DNA from: Pseudomonas sp. efr-133-TYG-5
GTDB lineage: Bacteria; Pseudomonadota; Gammaproteobacteria; Pseudomonadales; Pseudomonadaceae
Reading direction: 5' to 3'
Assembly (NCBI RefSeq): GCF_030209175.1
Contig: NZ_JARVSM010000008.1
Location: 62,001 to 126,000, forward strand
Length of the DNA stretch: 64,000 nucleotides
Below the pieces are notes generated by a model, which saw only the letters and a list, made by a program, of their open reading frames with translations, was not told the origin of the DNA and did not search any database. Positions 9,145 to 16,670 of the stretch are shown piece after piece (positions within the stretch are counted from its first letter, which is position 1; the number at the start of each line of letters is the position of its first letter). The position numbers and the translations under genes were made by a program.

Positions 9145-9884
9145 GGCAAGGCAATCAACGAGGCAAAGTTAAGACACTGGAACCACGGCACGACTTTCGA
9201 GAACCCGGCGGCCAGCAGGCGCTCGCGGTGTTCTTCGAGGCTGTCGGGCTTCATGACGTTTTCGATGGCGCTGCGTTTCTGGGCGATTTCCAGTTCGCTG
9301 TAGCCGTTGGCGCGTTTGAACGCGACGTGCAGATCGGTGAGCAGCGCGTGTTCTTCGGCATCGTTGAAACGCAGCTTCTCCGAGAGAATCAGCGCGCCGC
9401 CGGGCAGCAGCGATTGGCGAATGCGCGCCAGCAACGCGGTGCGCTGATCCGGGGCGATGAATTGCAGGGTGAAGTTCAGCGCCACCACCGAGGCCGGTTT
9501 GAACTCGAGGGCAAGGATGTCGCCTTCGATCACCTCGACCGGCAGCAGCTCCTGGAACATCGAATCCTGACCGTTGAGGTATTCGCGGCAGCGCTCGACC
9601 ATCGCCGCCGAGTTATCCACCGCGATGACCCGACAACCGTCGGTGCGCACGTGACGGCGCAGGGCCTGGGTCACCGCACCGAGCGAGGCGCCGAGGTCGT
9701 ACAGCACGCTGTTGGGCTGAGCGAATTGCGCCGCGAGCACGCCGAGGTTTTCGACGATGGTCGGGTAACCCGGCACCGAGCGCTTGATCATGTCCGGGAA
9801 CACCCGCACCACGTCTTCGTTGAAGGCGAAGTCAGGCACCTGGGCCATCGGCTGGGCGAAAATGCGATCGGGTTCTTTGCTCAC
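9141..9884 (-). CDS. cmoA: carboxy-S-adenosyl-L-methionine synthase CmoA
   Basis: The protein makes carboxy-SAM from SAM and prephenate, supplying CmoB. I chose the GTG at 9884 (VSKEPDRIFAQ), giving 247 residues as usual in Pseudomonas; an in-frame ATG at 9929 would add 15 residues with no family support. SAM-binding features are LYDLGASLGAVTQAL and VIAVDNSAAMVERC. ALNFTLQFI and ILSEKLRFND are typical of CmoA. The stop overlaps the cmoB ATG, forming a two-gene operon. A repeat region lies upstream. Confidence 0.94.
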   Translation of the reverse strand: MSKEPDRIFAQPMAQVPDFAFNEDVVRVFPDMIKRSVPGYPTIVENLGVLAAQFAQPNSVLYDLGASLGAVTQALRRHVRTDGCRVIAVDNSAAMVERCREYLNGQDSMFQELLPVEVIEGDILALEFKPASVVALNFTLQFIAPDQRTALLARIRQSLLPGGALILSEKLRFNDAEEHALLTDLHVAFKRANGYSELEIAQKRSAIENVMKPDSLEEHRERLLAAGFSKVVPWFQCLNFASLIALP

Positions 9885-9978
9885 GGCGGTTCCGGCGGTG
9901 TCGGTGGAAAAGGCCGGCATTTTAGCCAAAGTGGCGCGGGGATGCTTGGGTTGTCTGATAAACCGCTTGGCAGCGGGT

Positions 9979-10075
9979 GATCGTTCCCACGCTCCGCGTG
10001 GGAATGCATCCTCTGACGCTCTGCGTCACTTGCGCAAGGACGCGGAACGTCCGGGGCGGCATTGCCACGCAGACG
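9979..10075. repeat. intergenic repeat, GATCGTTCCCACGCTCCGCG type
   Basis: It starts with GATCGTTCCCACGCTCCGCG, whose CCCACGC..GCGTGGG core is an inverted repeat, followed by CTCTGACGCTCTGCGTC and a degenerate partner near 10040-10075. The same family recurs at 14808. It is a dispersed Pseudomonas element between cmoA and the yhhN-type gene; nothing else is seen in this gap. Confidence 0.75.
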
Positions 10076-10106
10076 GTTCGACGCCTCGATGTGGCAACGA
10101 TCGCTT

Positions 10107-10751
10107 TCAGAGGTCGGGGCGTTGGGTTTGGGAGAAGGCCGAGGCGGCAATCCCCCACTGTCCCAGCCAGTAACTGAGGATGATGATGTAGGGCGCTGCA
10201 TTGAACGGTGAGACAAACCGGTTGATGCCGATCACGCTGTCGGAGAACACGAACGCCACTGCGCCCCCTGCCGCCAACAGCGCTGAACGTTGCGGTACGC
10301 CGCTGCCGAGACGGGCGAGGGCGCGCCAGAGCATGGCGCTGATGGCCGTGCCGTAGACGATCACCGGCACCAGCAGCGGGCCCAGGCCATGGCTGATGAG
10401 GAGCCCCAGCAGTACCGCTCCGACCGCGAGGGCAACCATCAGTGGCAACACCGCCAGACGCTTGCAGTCGCTGAGGTAGGCCTTGAGATAGGCCAGATGC
10501 GCGAGCAGAAACGCGCCGAGGCCGAACACGAACAGATCGCCGGGCCACGCCAGCAGCACATCGCCGAGCAACGAGAAAATCAGCCCGAGGCTGATCCAGC
10601 GCCGATAGTCACTCGGCGGCGCATCGTGCAACCAGCCGAGCAGCGCCAGCACCGGCAACGGTTTGACCAACAGGCACAGCAACGCGGCGTGCGTGCTCAG
10701 CCCGTAGAGAAACGTCACCGCGCCCATCAGCGCCAGAATCAGCCAGCCCAC
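10107..10751 (-). CDS. YhhN-family membrane protein (lysoplasmalogenase-like)
   Basis: The protein has 214 residues and is almost entirely hydrophobic, with about eight membrane segments. The YhhN/TMEM86 pattern is visible: LLVKPLPVLALL near the N-terminus, FSLLGDVLLAW with its conserved Asp, FLLAHLAYLKAYL, and FVFSDSVIGINRF near the C-terminus. The family includes TMEM86B lysoplasmalogenase, which cleaves the vinyl-ether bond of lysoplasmalogen; the bacterial substrate is less certain. The start is GTG at 10751, two bases after the icp stop, with GGTGA about 7 nt upstream inside icp, so it is coupled to icp. Confidence 0.85.
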   Translation of the reverse strand: MGWLILALMGAVTFLYGLSTHAALLCLLVKPLPVLALLGWLHDAPPSDYRRWISLGLIFSLLGDVLLAWPGDLFVFGLGAFLLAHLAYLKAYLSDCKRLAVLPLMVALAVGAVLLGLLISHGLGPLLVPVIVYGTAISAMLWRALARLGSGVPQRSALLAAGGAVAFVFSDSVIGINRFVSPFNAAPYIIILSYWLGQWGIAASAFSQTQRPDL

Positions 10752-10753
10752 GT

Positions 10754-11146
10754 TCAGTTCACCGAAATCGCGCAGTCAAAGGTTTCCACCGGCAGCACTT
10801 CCGGCGCCCAGGGTTGTTGCGAAGTCAGGCGCAGGCGCCCGGTGCCATTGGCGAATGCCTGGAAGCGCCAGGTCGAAACGCCCGCCGCACCGACCACGCC
10901 GGCGTCTTCGGGGTTGCTGTAGACCTCGGGGCTGAGGGCGCGCAACACGCCGCCCGCGGAGTCCTGGATGGCCCAGCGATAGCCGGTGGTGGGATTGCTC
11001 GGCAGGCTGAGGATCAGGTTCTGCCCGTTGACCAGGCGCACCGGACATTCGCTTTGTTTTTCCACCGTCACGTTGGTTTTCGGTTGCGTGGCGCAGGCGG
11101 CCAGCAGGGCGAGGGACAGGGGGACAAACAGGCGAATGGGGGACAT
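10754..11146 (-). CDS. icp: chagasin/ICP-type cysteine protease inhibitor lipoprotein (I42)
   Basis: The protein has 130 residues. The N-terminus MSPIRLFVPLSLALLAAC is a lipoprotein signal with lipobox LAAC, so the protein should be membrane-anchored and periplasmic. The I42 inhibitor loops are visible: SNPTTGYRW (the NPTTG loop) and a later GVSTWRFQA segment. Chagasin-type proteins block papain-family cysteine peptidases by inserting three loops into the active site. P. aeruginosa has the same order (icp PA0778 beside the Lon-like PA0779). The start at 11146 is chosen for the lipobox; no strong ribosome-binding site precedes it. Confidence 0.87.
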   Translation of the reverse strand: MSPIRLFVPLSLALLAACATQPKTNVTVEKQSECPVRLVNGQNLILSLPSNPTTGYRWAIQDSAGGVLRALSPEVYSNPEDAGVVGAAGVSTWRFQAFANGTGRLRLTSQQPWAPEVLPVETFDCAISVN

Positions 11147-11248
11147 GGGGTCAGTGGCTCCGGTGTTCACGACGAACGGCGAGCATAACTGAAGATGAGA
11201 CAAAGTGTGACAGTGCGGGAGTTGGTGCTGTCTTGGCTAACGCCATCG

Positions 11249-11747
11249 CTGGCAAGCCAGCTCCCACAGGTTTCTCGGTTGAACACAAGATTCGTGAGCA
11301 CCATTGAACTTGTGCAGCTGGCAAGCCAGCTCCCACAGGTTTCTCGGCTGAACACAAGATTCGTGAGCAGCATTGAACTTGTGCAGCTGGCAAGCCAGCT
11401 CCCACAGGTTTCTTGGTTGAACACAAGATTCGTGAGCACCATTGAACGTGTGGAGGTGGCAAGCCAGCTCCCACAGGCTTCTCGGCTGAACACAAGATGC
11501 GTGAGCACCACTGAACTTGTGCAGCTGGCAAGCCAGCCCCCACAGGTTTCTCGGCTGGACACAAGGTTCGTGAGCACCATTGAACTTGTGCAGCTGGTAA
11601 GCCAGCTCCCACAGGTTTCTCGGTTGAGCGCAAAATTCGTGAGCAACATTGAACTTGTGCAGCTGGCAAGCCAGCTCCCACAGGTTTCTCGGTTGAACAC
11701 AGGATTCGTGAGCACCATTGAACTTGTGGGAGCTGGCTTGCCAGCGA
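11249..11747. repeat. seven-copy 69-bp tandem array built on a half-REP, closed by an inverted REP
   Basis: Units begin near 11249, 11318, 11387, 11456, 11525, 11594 and 11663, each 69 bp. Each contains the palindrome CTGGCAAGCCAG, then CTCCCACAGG, then a segment with inverted ends CACAAG and CTTGTG. The copies differ by scattered substitutions. The last is followed by the opposite REP arm GTGGGAGCTGGCTTGCCAGC (11727-11746). Because 69 is a multiple of three, apparent long reading frames with 23-residue repeats arise on both strands; I do not regard these as genes. It lies between icp and lon; 11207-11775 holds nothing else. Confidence 0.93.
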
Positions 11748-11775
11748 AGGCGGCCGTGCAGGCACTACATCATTG

Positions 11776-14193
11776 TCAGAAAAGCACCTTCGCCACATCC
11801 GCAAACTTCTTGGCGAAATGTACGGTGAGGCCTTCCTTCAGGTAGTCCGGCAGTTCCTCGAAGTTGCCCCGATTCGGTTCCGGCAGGATCAGTTCGAAGA
11901 TCTTCTGCCGCCGCGCCGCAATCACCTTCTCGCGCACCCCGCCAATCGGCAGCACATGCCCGGTCAGCGTCAGTTCGCCAGTCATCGCCACTCCCTTTTT
12001 CGGCGGCTGGTTGCGTGCGAGCGAGAGCAGGGCGCTGGCCATGGTCACGCCGGCGCTGGGGCCGTCCTTCGGTGTCGCGCCTTCCGGCACGTGCAGGTGG
12101 ACGAAGGCTTCGTCGAAGAATTTCGGATCACCGCCGAACGCCTTGAGGTGCGAGCTGACGTAGCTGTAGGCGATCTCCGCCGACTCCTTCATCACATCGC
12201 CCAGTTGCCCGGTGAGTTTGAAGCCGCGATTGAGCGTGTGAATCCGCGTCGCTTCGATAGGCAACGTGGCGCCGCCCATGCTGGTCCAGGCCAGGCCGGT
12301 GATGACGCCGGTCCCGGACAGCACCTGCTCGTTGCGGAACACCGGATGGCCGAGTGACGCTTCGAGGTCTTTCGGCCCGAGCTTGATCACCGCTTTCGGC
12401 TCTTCGATCAGCTTCATCACGGCCTTGCGCACCAGTTTGCCCAGTTGTTTCTCCAACTGGCGCACCCCGGCTTCACGCGCGTAGCCGTCGATCAGGGCCT
12501 TGAGTGCACTGTCGCTGATGCTCAGGCTGCCCTTGGACACGCCAGCCTTTTCCAGCAGTTTCGGCCACAGGTGACGCTTGGCGATGGCGACTTTTTCTTC
12601 GGTGATATAGCCCGACAGGCGAATCACTTCCATGCGGTCGAGCAACGGCCCGGGAATCGAATCGAGGGTGTTGGCGGTGCACACGAACAGCACTTTCGAC
12701 AGGTCCATGCGCAGGTCGAGGTAGTGGTCGAGGAATTCGACGTTCTGCTCCGGATCGAGGGTTTCCAGCAGCGCCGAGGCCGGATCGCCCTGGTAGCTCT
12801 GGCCCATCTTGTCGATCTCGTCGAGCATGATCACCGGGTTCATCACTTCGACGTCTTTCAGCGCCTGCACCAGTTTGCCCGGCTGCGCGCCGATGTAGGT
12901 GCGGCGGTGGCCCTTGATTTCGGCCTCGTCGCGCATGCCGCCGACGCTGAAGCGGTAGAACGGCCGGCCGAGGGATTCGGCGATGGATTTGCCGACGCTG
13001 GTTTTGCCCACGCCAGGCGGGCCGACCAGCAGCACGATGGAGCCGCTGATCTCGCCTTTATAGGCACCGACCGCGAGGAATTCGAGGATGCGGTCCTTGA
13101 TGTCGTCGAGGCCGGCGTGGTGCCGGTCAAGGACCTTGCGCGCGTGCTTGAGGTCGAGTTTGTCCTCGCCATACACGCCCCACGGTACCGAGGTCGCCCA
13201 GTCGAGGTAATTACGGGTGACCGCATACTCGGGCGAGCCGGTTTCGAGGATCGACAGCTTGTTCATTTCTTCTTCGAGGCGTTTCTGCACCTGCGTCGGC
13301 AGGACCTTGCCTTCCAGACGCTGCTCGAACTGTTCGAGATCGGCGCTGCGGTCGTCCTTGGTCAGGCCGAGTTCCTGCTGGATCACCTTGAGCTGTTCCT
13401 TGAGGAAGAACTCACGCTGATGCTCGCCGATCTTGCGGTTGACTTCGGCGGAAATCTCTTTCTGCAGGCGCGCGACCTCGACTTCCTTGCGCAGCATCGG
13501 CAGGACTTTTTCCATGCGCTTGAGCATCGGCACGCAGTCGAGCACTTCCTGCAGTTCCGGGCCGGTGGCCGAGGTCAGGGCGGCGGCGAAGTCGGTCAGT
13601 GGCGACGGATCGTTGGGGCTGAAGCGGTTGAGGTAGTTCTTCAGCTCTTCGCTGTACAGCGGGTTGAGCGGCAGCAGTTCCTTGATCGCGTTGATCAGCG
13701 CCATGCCGTAGGCCTTGACCTCGTCGGTCGGCTCGGTCGGCTGGTGCGGGTATTCGACTTCCACCAGGTATGGCGGGCGATGGTGCTTGAGCCAGGTCTT
13801 GATGCGTACGCGGCTCAGGCCCTGGGCGACGAATTGCAGCTTGCCGTTTTCGCGGCTGGCGTGGTGCACCTTGACCAGCGTGCCGTACTCCGGCAGGGCC
13901 TTGGTGTTGAAGTGGCGCGGGTCTTCCTGGGGCGTGTCCATGAAGAACAGGGCCAGGGAATGGTGTTCGGATTTGCTCACCAGCTCCAGGGTTTCGGCCC
14001 ACGGCTCTTCGTTGACGATGACGGGCAGGACCTGGGCCGGGAAGAACGGCCGGTTGTGGATCGGGATGACGTAGACCTTGTCTGGCAGGTTCTGCCCGGG
14101 CAGGGCCAGGCCTTTGCCGGTGGAGTGGTGTTCGATGTGGTCGGTTTCGGTGTATTCGTCGGGGTTGTCTGGGAATTCTTGCTGGTCGCTCAT
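11776..14193 (-). CDS. lon: Lon-type ATP-dependent protease (AsrA-like second Lon)
   Basis: The protein has 805 residues. An N-terminal substrate-binding LON domain (YVIPIHNRPFFPAQVLPVIV) is followed by a coiled linker, the AAA+ module with Walker A GPPGVGKT near residue 391 and Walker B-like VIMLDEIDKMG, and the Lon protease domain with the Ser-Lys dyad: PKDGPSAGVTM (Ser near 713) and REKVIAARR (Lys near 755). It degrades misfolded and regulatory proteins in the cytoplasm. The icp neighbour matches the location of P. aeruginosa PA0779 (AsrA), implicated in aminoglycoside and heat responses, so this is probably the second Lon rather than the one beside clpX. The ATG at 14193 fits the family start. 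Confidence 0.92.
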   Translation of the reverse strand: MSDQQEFPDNPDEYTETDHIEHHSTGKGLALPGQNLPDKVYVIPIHNRPFFPAQVLPVIVNEEPWAETLELVSKSEHHSLALFFMDTPQEDPRHFNTKALPEYGTLVKVHHASRENGKLQFVAQGLSRVRIKTWLKHHRPPYLVEVEYPHQPTEPTDEVKAYGMALINAIKELLPLNPLYSEELKNYLNRFSPNDPSPLTDFAAALTSATGPELQEVLDCVPMLKRMEKVLPMLRKEVEVARLQKEISAEVNRKIGEHQREFFLKEQLKVIQQELGLTKDDRSADLEQFEQRLEGKVLPTQVQKRLEEEMNKLSILETGSPEYAVTRNYLDWATSVPWGVYGEDKLDLKHARKVLDRHHAGLDDIKDRILEFLAVGAYKGEISGSIVLLVGPPGVGKTSVGKSIAESLGRPFYRFSVGGMRDEAEIKGHRRTYIGAQPGKLVQALKDVEVMNPVIMLDEIDKMGQSYQGDPASALLETLDPEQNVEFLDHYLDLRMDLSKVLFVCTANTLDSIPGPLLDRMEVIRLSGYITEEKVAIAKRHLWPKLLEKAGVSKGSLSISDSALKALIDGYAREAGVRQLEKQLGKLVRKAVMKLIEEPKAVIKLGPKDLEASLGHPVFRNEQVLSGTGVITGLAWTSMGGATLPIEATRIHTLNRGFKLTGQLGDVMKESAEIAYSYVSSHLKAFGGDPKFFDEAFVHLHVPEGATPKDGPSAGVTMASALLSLARNQPPKKGVAMTGELTLTGHVLPIGGVREKVIAARRQKIFELILPEPNRGNFEELPDYLKEGLTVHFAKKFADVAKVLF

Positions 14194-14299
14194 GGGGCAC
14201 CTGCGCAATGGGATATGGGTCTTAGATGGGGCAGGCTTTGGGTGGTTTCAATGGGGCTGGATGTTTCTGCTTGTGTGTTCAGGGTTTTGACAGGGGGGT

Positions 14300-14612
14300 G
14301 GGCTTTTTTGACTTGGCGGCCTTTGGGCCGACCATGCTGTGGTGGTTTTGGGTGTATATCCGTTTCTTCGGGTGTGGCCGCTGGCGGTTCCGCTCTTACA
14401 GCGGGTCACTTTGGCAAACGCCCCAAAGTAACCAAAGGTCTGGGCCCCGGCGTTCGGCCCCTCGCTGAGGCTCGGGGTCCCTTCGCTGCGGGATTCATCC
14501 GGGGGCATCGCCTCCGGTTTGCTGCGCTGCACCTCCTCTCGATGTGTTCGACTTCGTCGAACGGTCGCTGCGCTCCCACCCCCGGATGAACCCCTCCACT
14601 CAGCCTGCCGAT
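14300..14612. repeat. dispersed Pseudomonas intergenic repeat module
   Basis: The block running through GGTGTATATCCGTTTCTTCG, CTTACAGCGGGTCACTTTGG, GCCCCAAAGTAACCAAAGG and CTCCCACCCCCGGATGAACC is one I recall from many places in fluorescent Pseudomonas genomes. It is GC-rich with no convincing coding frame. I cannot place its exact ends. With the next two elements it fills the 14194-14915 gap. Confidence 0.5.
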
Positions 14613-14683
14613 GGGGCCGGCACGTCAAAAGCGGTACTCGAGCTAACGCTCATTGTGGGGAGTGGTGGGAGGCGGAAGGTGAA

Positions 14684-14785
14684 GGGTGAAAGGTGAGAGC
14701 TGAGAGCTGAGAGCTGAGAGCTGAGAGCTGAAAGGTGAAAGGTGAAAGGTGAAAGGTGAAAGGTGAAAGGTGAGAGGTGAGAGGC
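14684..14785. repeat. 7-bp minisatellite (GAGAGCT and GAAAGGT units)
   Basis: Roughly five head-to-tail copies of GAGAGCT are followed by about six to seven copies of GAAAGGT, with degenerate copies at both edges (GAAGGGT, GAGAGGT). Two related unit types in separate blocks suggest two rounds of slippage expansion. The tract is almost pure purine on the plus strand. Any reading frame through it is low complexity and not believable. Confidence 0.9.
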
Positions 14786-14807
14786 GGATGCTGATTGTTT
14801 TTGCTTT

Positions 14808-14860
14808 GATCGTTCCCACGCTCCGCGTGGGAATGCAGCCCGGGACGCTCCGCGTCCCAA
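14808..14860. repeat. intergenic repeat, GATCGTTCCCACGCTCCGCG type
   Basis: It is a second copy of the element seen at 9979: GATCGTTCCCACGCTCCGCG, then TGGGAATGCAGCCCGGGACG and CTCCGCGTCCCAA, making two adjacent short hairpins. It sits just downstream of the DUF6124 gene. Confidence 0.8.
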
Positions 14861-14915
14861 TCGAGCTGCCAGCGAATGCAGTCGGTCGCTGGCAGGTCGG
14901 TTTCGTCAGGGCGTC

Positions 14916-15290
14916 TTAGCGGTGTGTTGGGGAGCTGTGTACTTCGACGTTATCGAGCACCCGATTCACTGCCAGCTCAGCCAGCATGATGATTTGCTGA
15001 ATGGCCAGGATCGTGCGCCGCTGCGGAAGGTCGATGTGTGAGGCAATATCGCTGGTCATGAGGCTGGCCTGGGCCAGTGATTCGCAGGCGTGGACCAGCA
15101 GGCTCTCGCTGTCCTGATCGGGGGCGACCTGGAACATCGTGCTGGGTTTGTGAAAGCGCAGGGTGGTGACGTTGGGTTTGAGGTAATGGTCGAGGGCGCG
15201 TTCGGCGGCGTCGTGGAATTTCTTCGAATCGGTGGATTCGTAGGGGGAGATGTCGTCGGGGCCGGGGGGATTGGGTGTCGGTTTTTTCAT
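14916..15290 (-). CDS. DUF6124 family protein
   Basis: The protein has 124 residues, cytoplasmic, with no membrane segment or signal. It starts MKKPTPNPPGP; a polar segment (FHDAAERALDHYLKP) leads to a helical region (VHACESLAQASLMTSDIA, RTILAIQQIIMLAELAVNRVL). This pattern, including the Ser/Ala-rich 'L-x-x-ACE-x-L' helix, matches small Pseudomonas proteins annotated DUF6124 (older DUF3077-like), of unknown function. The start at 15290 has GGAG 7 nt upstream. The gene is preceded by a strongly structured leader (15298-15427), so translation is probably controlled by RNA folding. Nothing in the protein suggests a reaction. Confidence 0.8.
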   Translation of the reverse strand: MKKPTPNPPGPDDISPYESTDSKKFHDAAERALDHYLKPNVTTLRFHKPSTMFQVAPDQDSESLLVHACESLAQASLMTSDIASHIDLPQRRTILAIQQIIMLAELAVNRVLDNVEVHSSPTHR

Positions 15291-15297
15291 GGTGTAA

Positions 15298-15427
15298 CTC
15301 CGAATGAGAAGTGGAGCTACCACGCTCCATCACCGCGACGTGATAAAGGAGGCAGCTGTGCGCAGGTTCGCGGACCGAGCCATTCGGCAATCTCGGCATA
15401 CCCGAAGGTATCCCGCGCACAGCCACC
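15298..15427 (-). promoter_or_regulatory. structured RNA leader of the DUF6124 gene with a competing RBS hairpin
   Basis: Read as minus-strand RNA: a 13-bp closing helix (15415-15427 with 15351-15363; 11 Watson-Crick pairs plus two adjacent G-U wobbles) encloses two arms. Arm 1 is AUACC-UUCG-GGUAU (15398-15411, a UUCG tetraloop). Arm 2 is CCGAG-AUU-GCCG-AAU then CUCGG (15375-15396). A third hairpin, AUCAC..GUGAU (15329-15344), follows. After it, GCUCC (15313-15317) can pair either with GGAGC just upstream (15324-15328) or, as part of GUAGCUCC, with GGAGUUAC (15294-15301), which contains the Shine-Dalgarno GGAG. The two pairings exclude each other. All pairings were worked out by eye; the ligand or trigger is unknown. 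I know no named RNA family for it. Confidence 0.7.
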
Positions 15428-15671
15428 ATCAAACCAGACAAAGAGCACCTGAGCGCTTCAGTTTGGGCCGGCGATTATGCATCAAATCGAATGAACTGCT
15501 CGGGCCGCGACGCCCGTTCGCTGAATTTGCAGCGACCCCCAAAGCCTATCCACCCTATTTCTGAGCGACAACCGACGCGATGTGTCGGAAATGTCCTCGA
15601 GCCTATTTGAGGCTGTAGGAACCGACGGTTATTAGCTGTGCGATAGATTGTTTTTAAGGTGCAGATATTAG
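15428..15671. other. gap upstream of the DUF6124 leader and downstream of the FRG gene
   Basis: No gene is seen. On the minus strand, CATAAT (15474-15479) is a possible -10 box about 45 nt before the structured leader, but no clear -35 accompanies it. The last 100 bases turn AT-rich as the FRG gene is approached. Confidence 0.4.
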
Positions 15672-16493
15672 CTAATTCTTATTTTTTCCGATTTCACCTA
15701 ATCTCTGTTGCCACTCAAGCCCCAAAACTGGCTGCGTTGTCATACCTTTACAAAAACCTTCTAGACCAGGGTAAAGATTTGATGACGTGATATTCATCTG
15801 CATTAATTTTCGCAGTCCTGAGTAACGCAGTCTTTTGGGGATTATGAACTTTGTCATGCTTGCTCTTACGTTTGTATAGTCTTCAAGTATCTCTTCGTGA
15901 GTCGAGGATAAGGTATTGGTTGCTACTAGTAGTCCTTGTTGTGCCATTAGTCTTTGGTTGGTGAATCTTGGTTCGAATGCGAGCATGCAAAAATCATCCG
16001 TGTGCTCATCTTTCTTTAGAAATCTTGAATAAACTTCATCAGTGTCTGGTCCGAAATAAGATGTGTCATCTCGTTTCATTTCTTTGTGATCGATACAGTA
16101 TAAAGAGGCATCCTCTGAACCAGATTCTAGTGCAAAAAAAAGCGCTACGTAGGGTGAGAAGGTGAAGTCAAGAAGTCGTGTTGGAGCTCCGTGGTGCTGC
16201 ATCAAGGCTAGCCAGCTTAGGTCGTCTGAGGGTTCTGGGAGATGAGGTAGGTATAAATGGGCATTCGATTTAAAGCGTTCTAACATGATTTTTTCGTGTT
16301 CATTTCTATTTATTGGCCTTGGACTGCTTTGGCCTGATTCACGAATCTTGCTTGCGTGATTGAATGAACGATGTAATGAGCTTTCTAAAAGCCAGCTTGC
16401 ATCTGAGTGACCACGATATATCCACTTTCTGTAGTGTTTTGGTGTTACCCATTTGTCGAATTCTGCCCAGCTAATAAGTTGGATGGTTTCCAT
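15672..16493 (-). CDS. FRG domain-containing protein
   Basis: The protein has 273 residues. The FRG signature is clear: WIYRGHSDASWLLESSLHR (residues about 25-43) and WLALMQHHGAPTRLLDFTFS followed by PYVALFFALE (about 95-125). FRG domains occur widely in bacterial, phage-linked and defence-linked proteins; the biochemical activity is not known to me. The gene is visibly AT-rich with AT-ending codons, quite unlike neighbouring GC3-rich genes, and its 5' flank (16494-16620) is also AT-rich, pointing to recent horizontal transfer. It has no partner gene on the same strand within 300 bp except the DUF6124 gene, so it looks like a lone cargo gene. Confidence 0.88.
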   Translation of the reverse strand: METIQLISWAEFDKWVTPKHYRKWIYRGHSDASWLLESSLHRSFNHASKIRESGQSSPRPINRNEHEKIMLERFKSNAHLYLPHLPEPSDDLSWLALMQHHGAPTRLLDFTFSPYVALFFALESGSEDASLYCIDHKEMKRDDTSYFGPDTDEVYSRFLKKDEHTDDFCMLAFEPRFTNQRLMAQQGLLVATNTLSSTHEEILEDYTNVRASMTKFIIPKRLRYSGLRKLMQMNITSSNLYPGLEGFCKGMTTQPVLGLEWQQRLGEIGKNKN

Positions 16494-16613
16494 GGTTTGT
16501 TCCAGCTTTTTGGTGGTTTTTTATATTTTGTTAATTGCTACTTTGAATGTTGTTTCTAAGTGGGTTGAGGGTGTTTCGAAAGTATAGGGTGTTTTGAATG
16601 AAGATTTAAGCCC

Positions 16614-16651
16614 ACAAAAAAAGGCGATGTCCTTTGCGGGGCATCGCCTTT
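16614..16651 (-). terminator. rho-independent terminator after gcd
   Basis: On the minus strand the stem AAAGGCGATG / CATCGCCTTT is followed by a run of T residues (the A-run at 16615-16622 on plus). It is 20 nt past the gcd stop. A second inverted repeat, CTGCCGG (16658-16664) with CCGGCAG (16676-16682), spans the gcd stop codon itself. Confidence 0.88.
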
Positions 16652-16670
16652 CATTTACTGCCGGTAAAGC

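Noticed and set aside
11249..11747. Possible CRISPR array
   Set aside because: The whole 69-bp unit is repeated with no unique spacers, and no cas genes are nearby.
11151..11845. Long reading frames on both strands encoding 23-residue repeats (for example LASQLPQVSRLNTRFVSTIE)
   Set aside because: They arise because the 69-bp tandem unit is divisible by three and has no stops. There is no ribosome-binding site or family resemblance, and the unit is clearly a REP derivative.
14600..14860. Small minus-strand frame with LSPFTFHLSPFTFHL repeats
   Set aside because: It only translates the 7-bp minisatellite and flanking repeat.
15304..15441. Possible small peptide genes in the DUF6124 leader (both strands)
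   Set aside because: The minus-strand frame reads through the structured leader out of frame with the gene and has no start with a good ribosome-binding site. The base pairing explains the sequence better, though a leader peptide cannot be fully excluded.
15672..16493. FRG gene as half of a toxin-antitoxin pair with the DUF6124 gene
   Set aside because: They are about 380 bp apart with an independent structured leader between them and different base composition.
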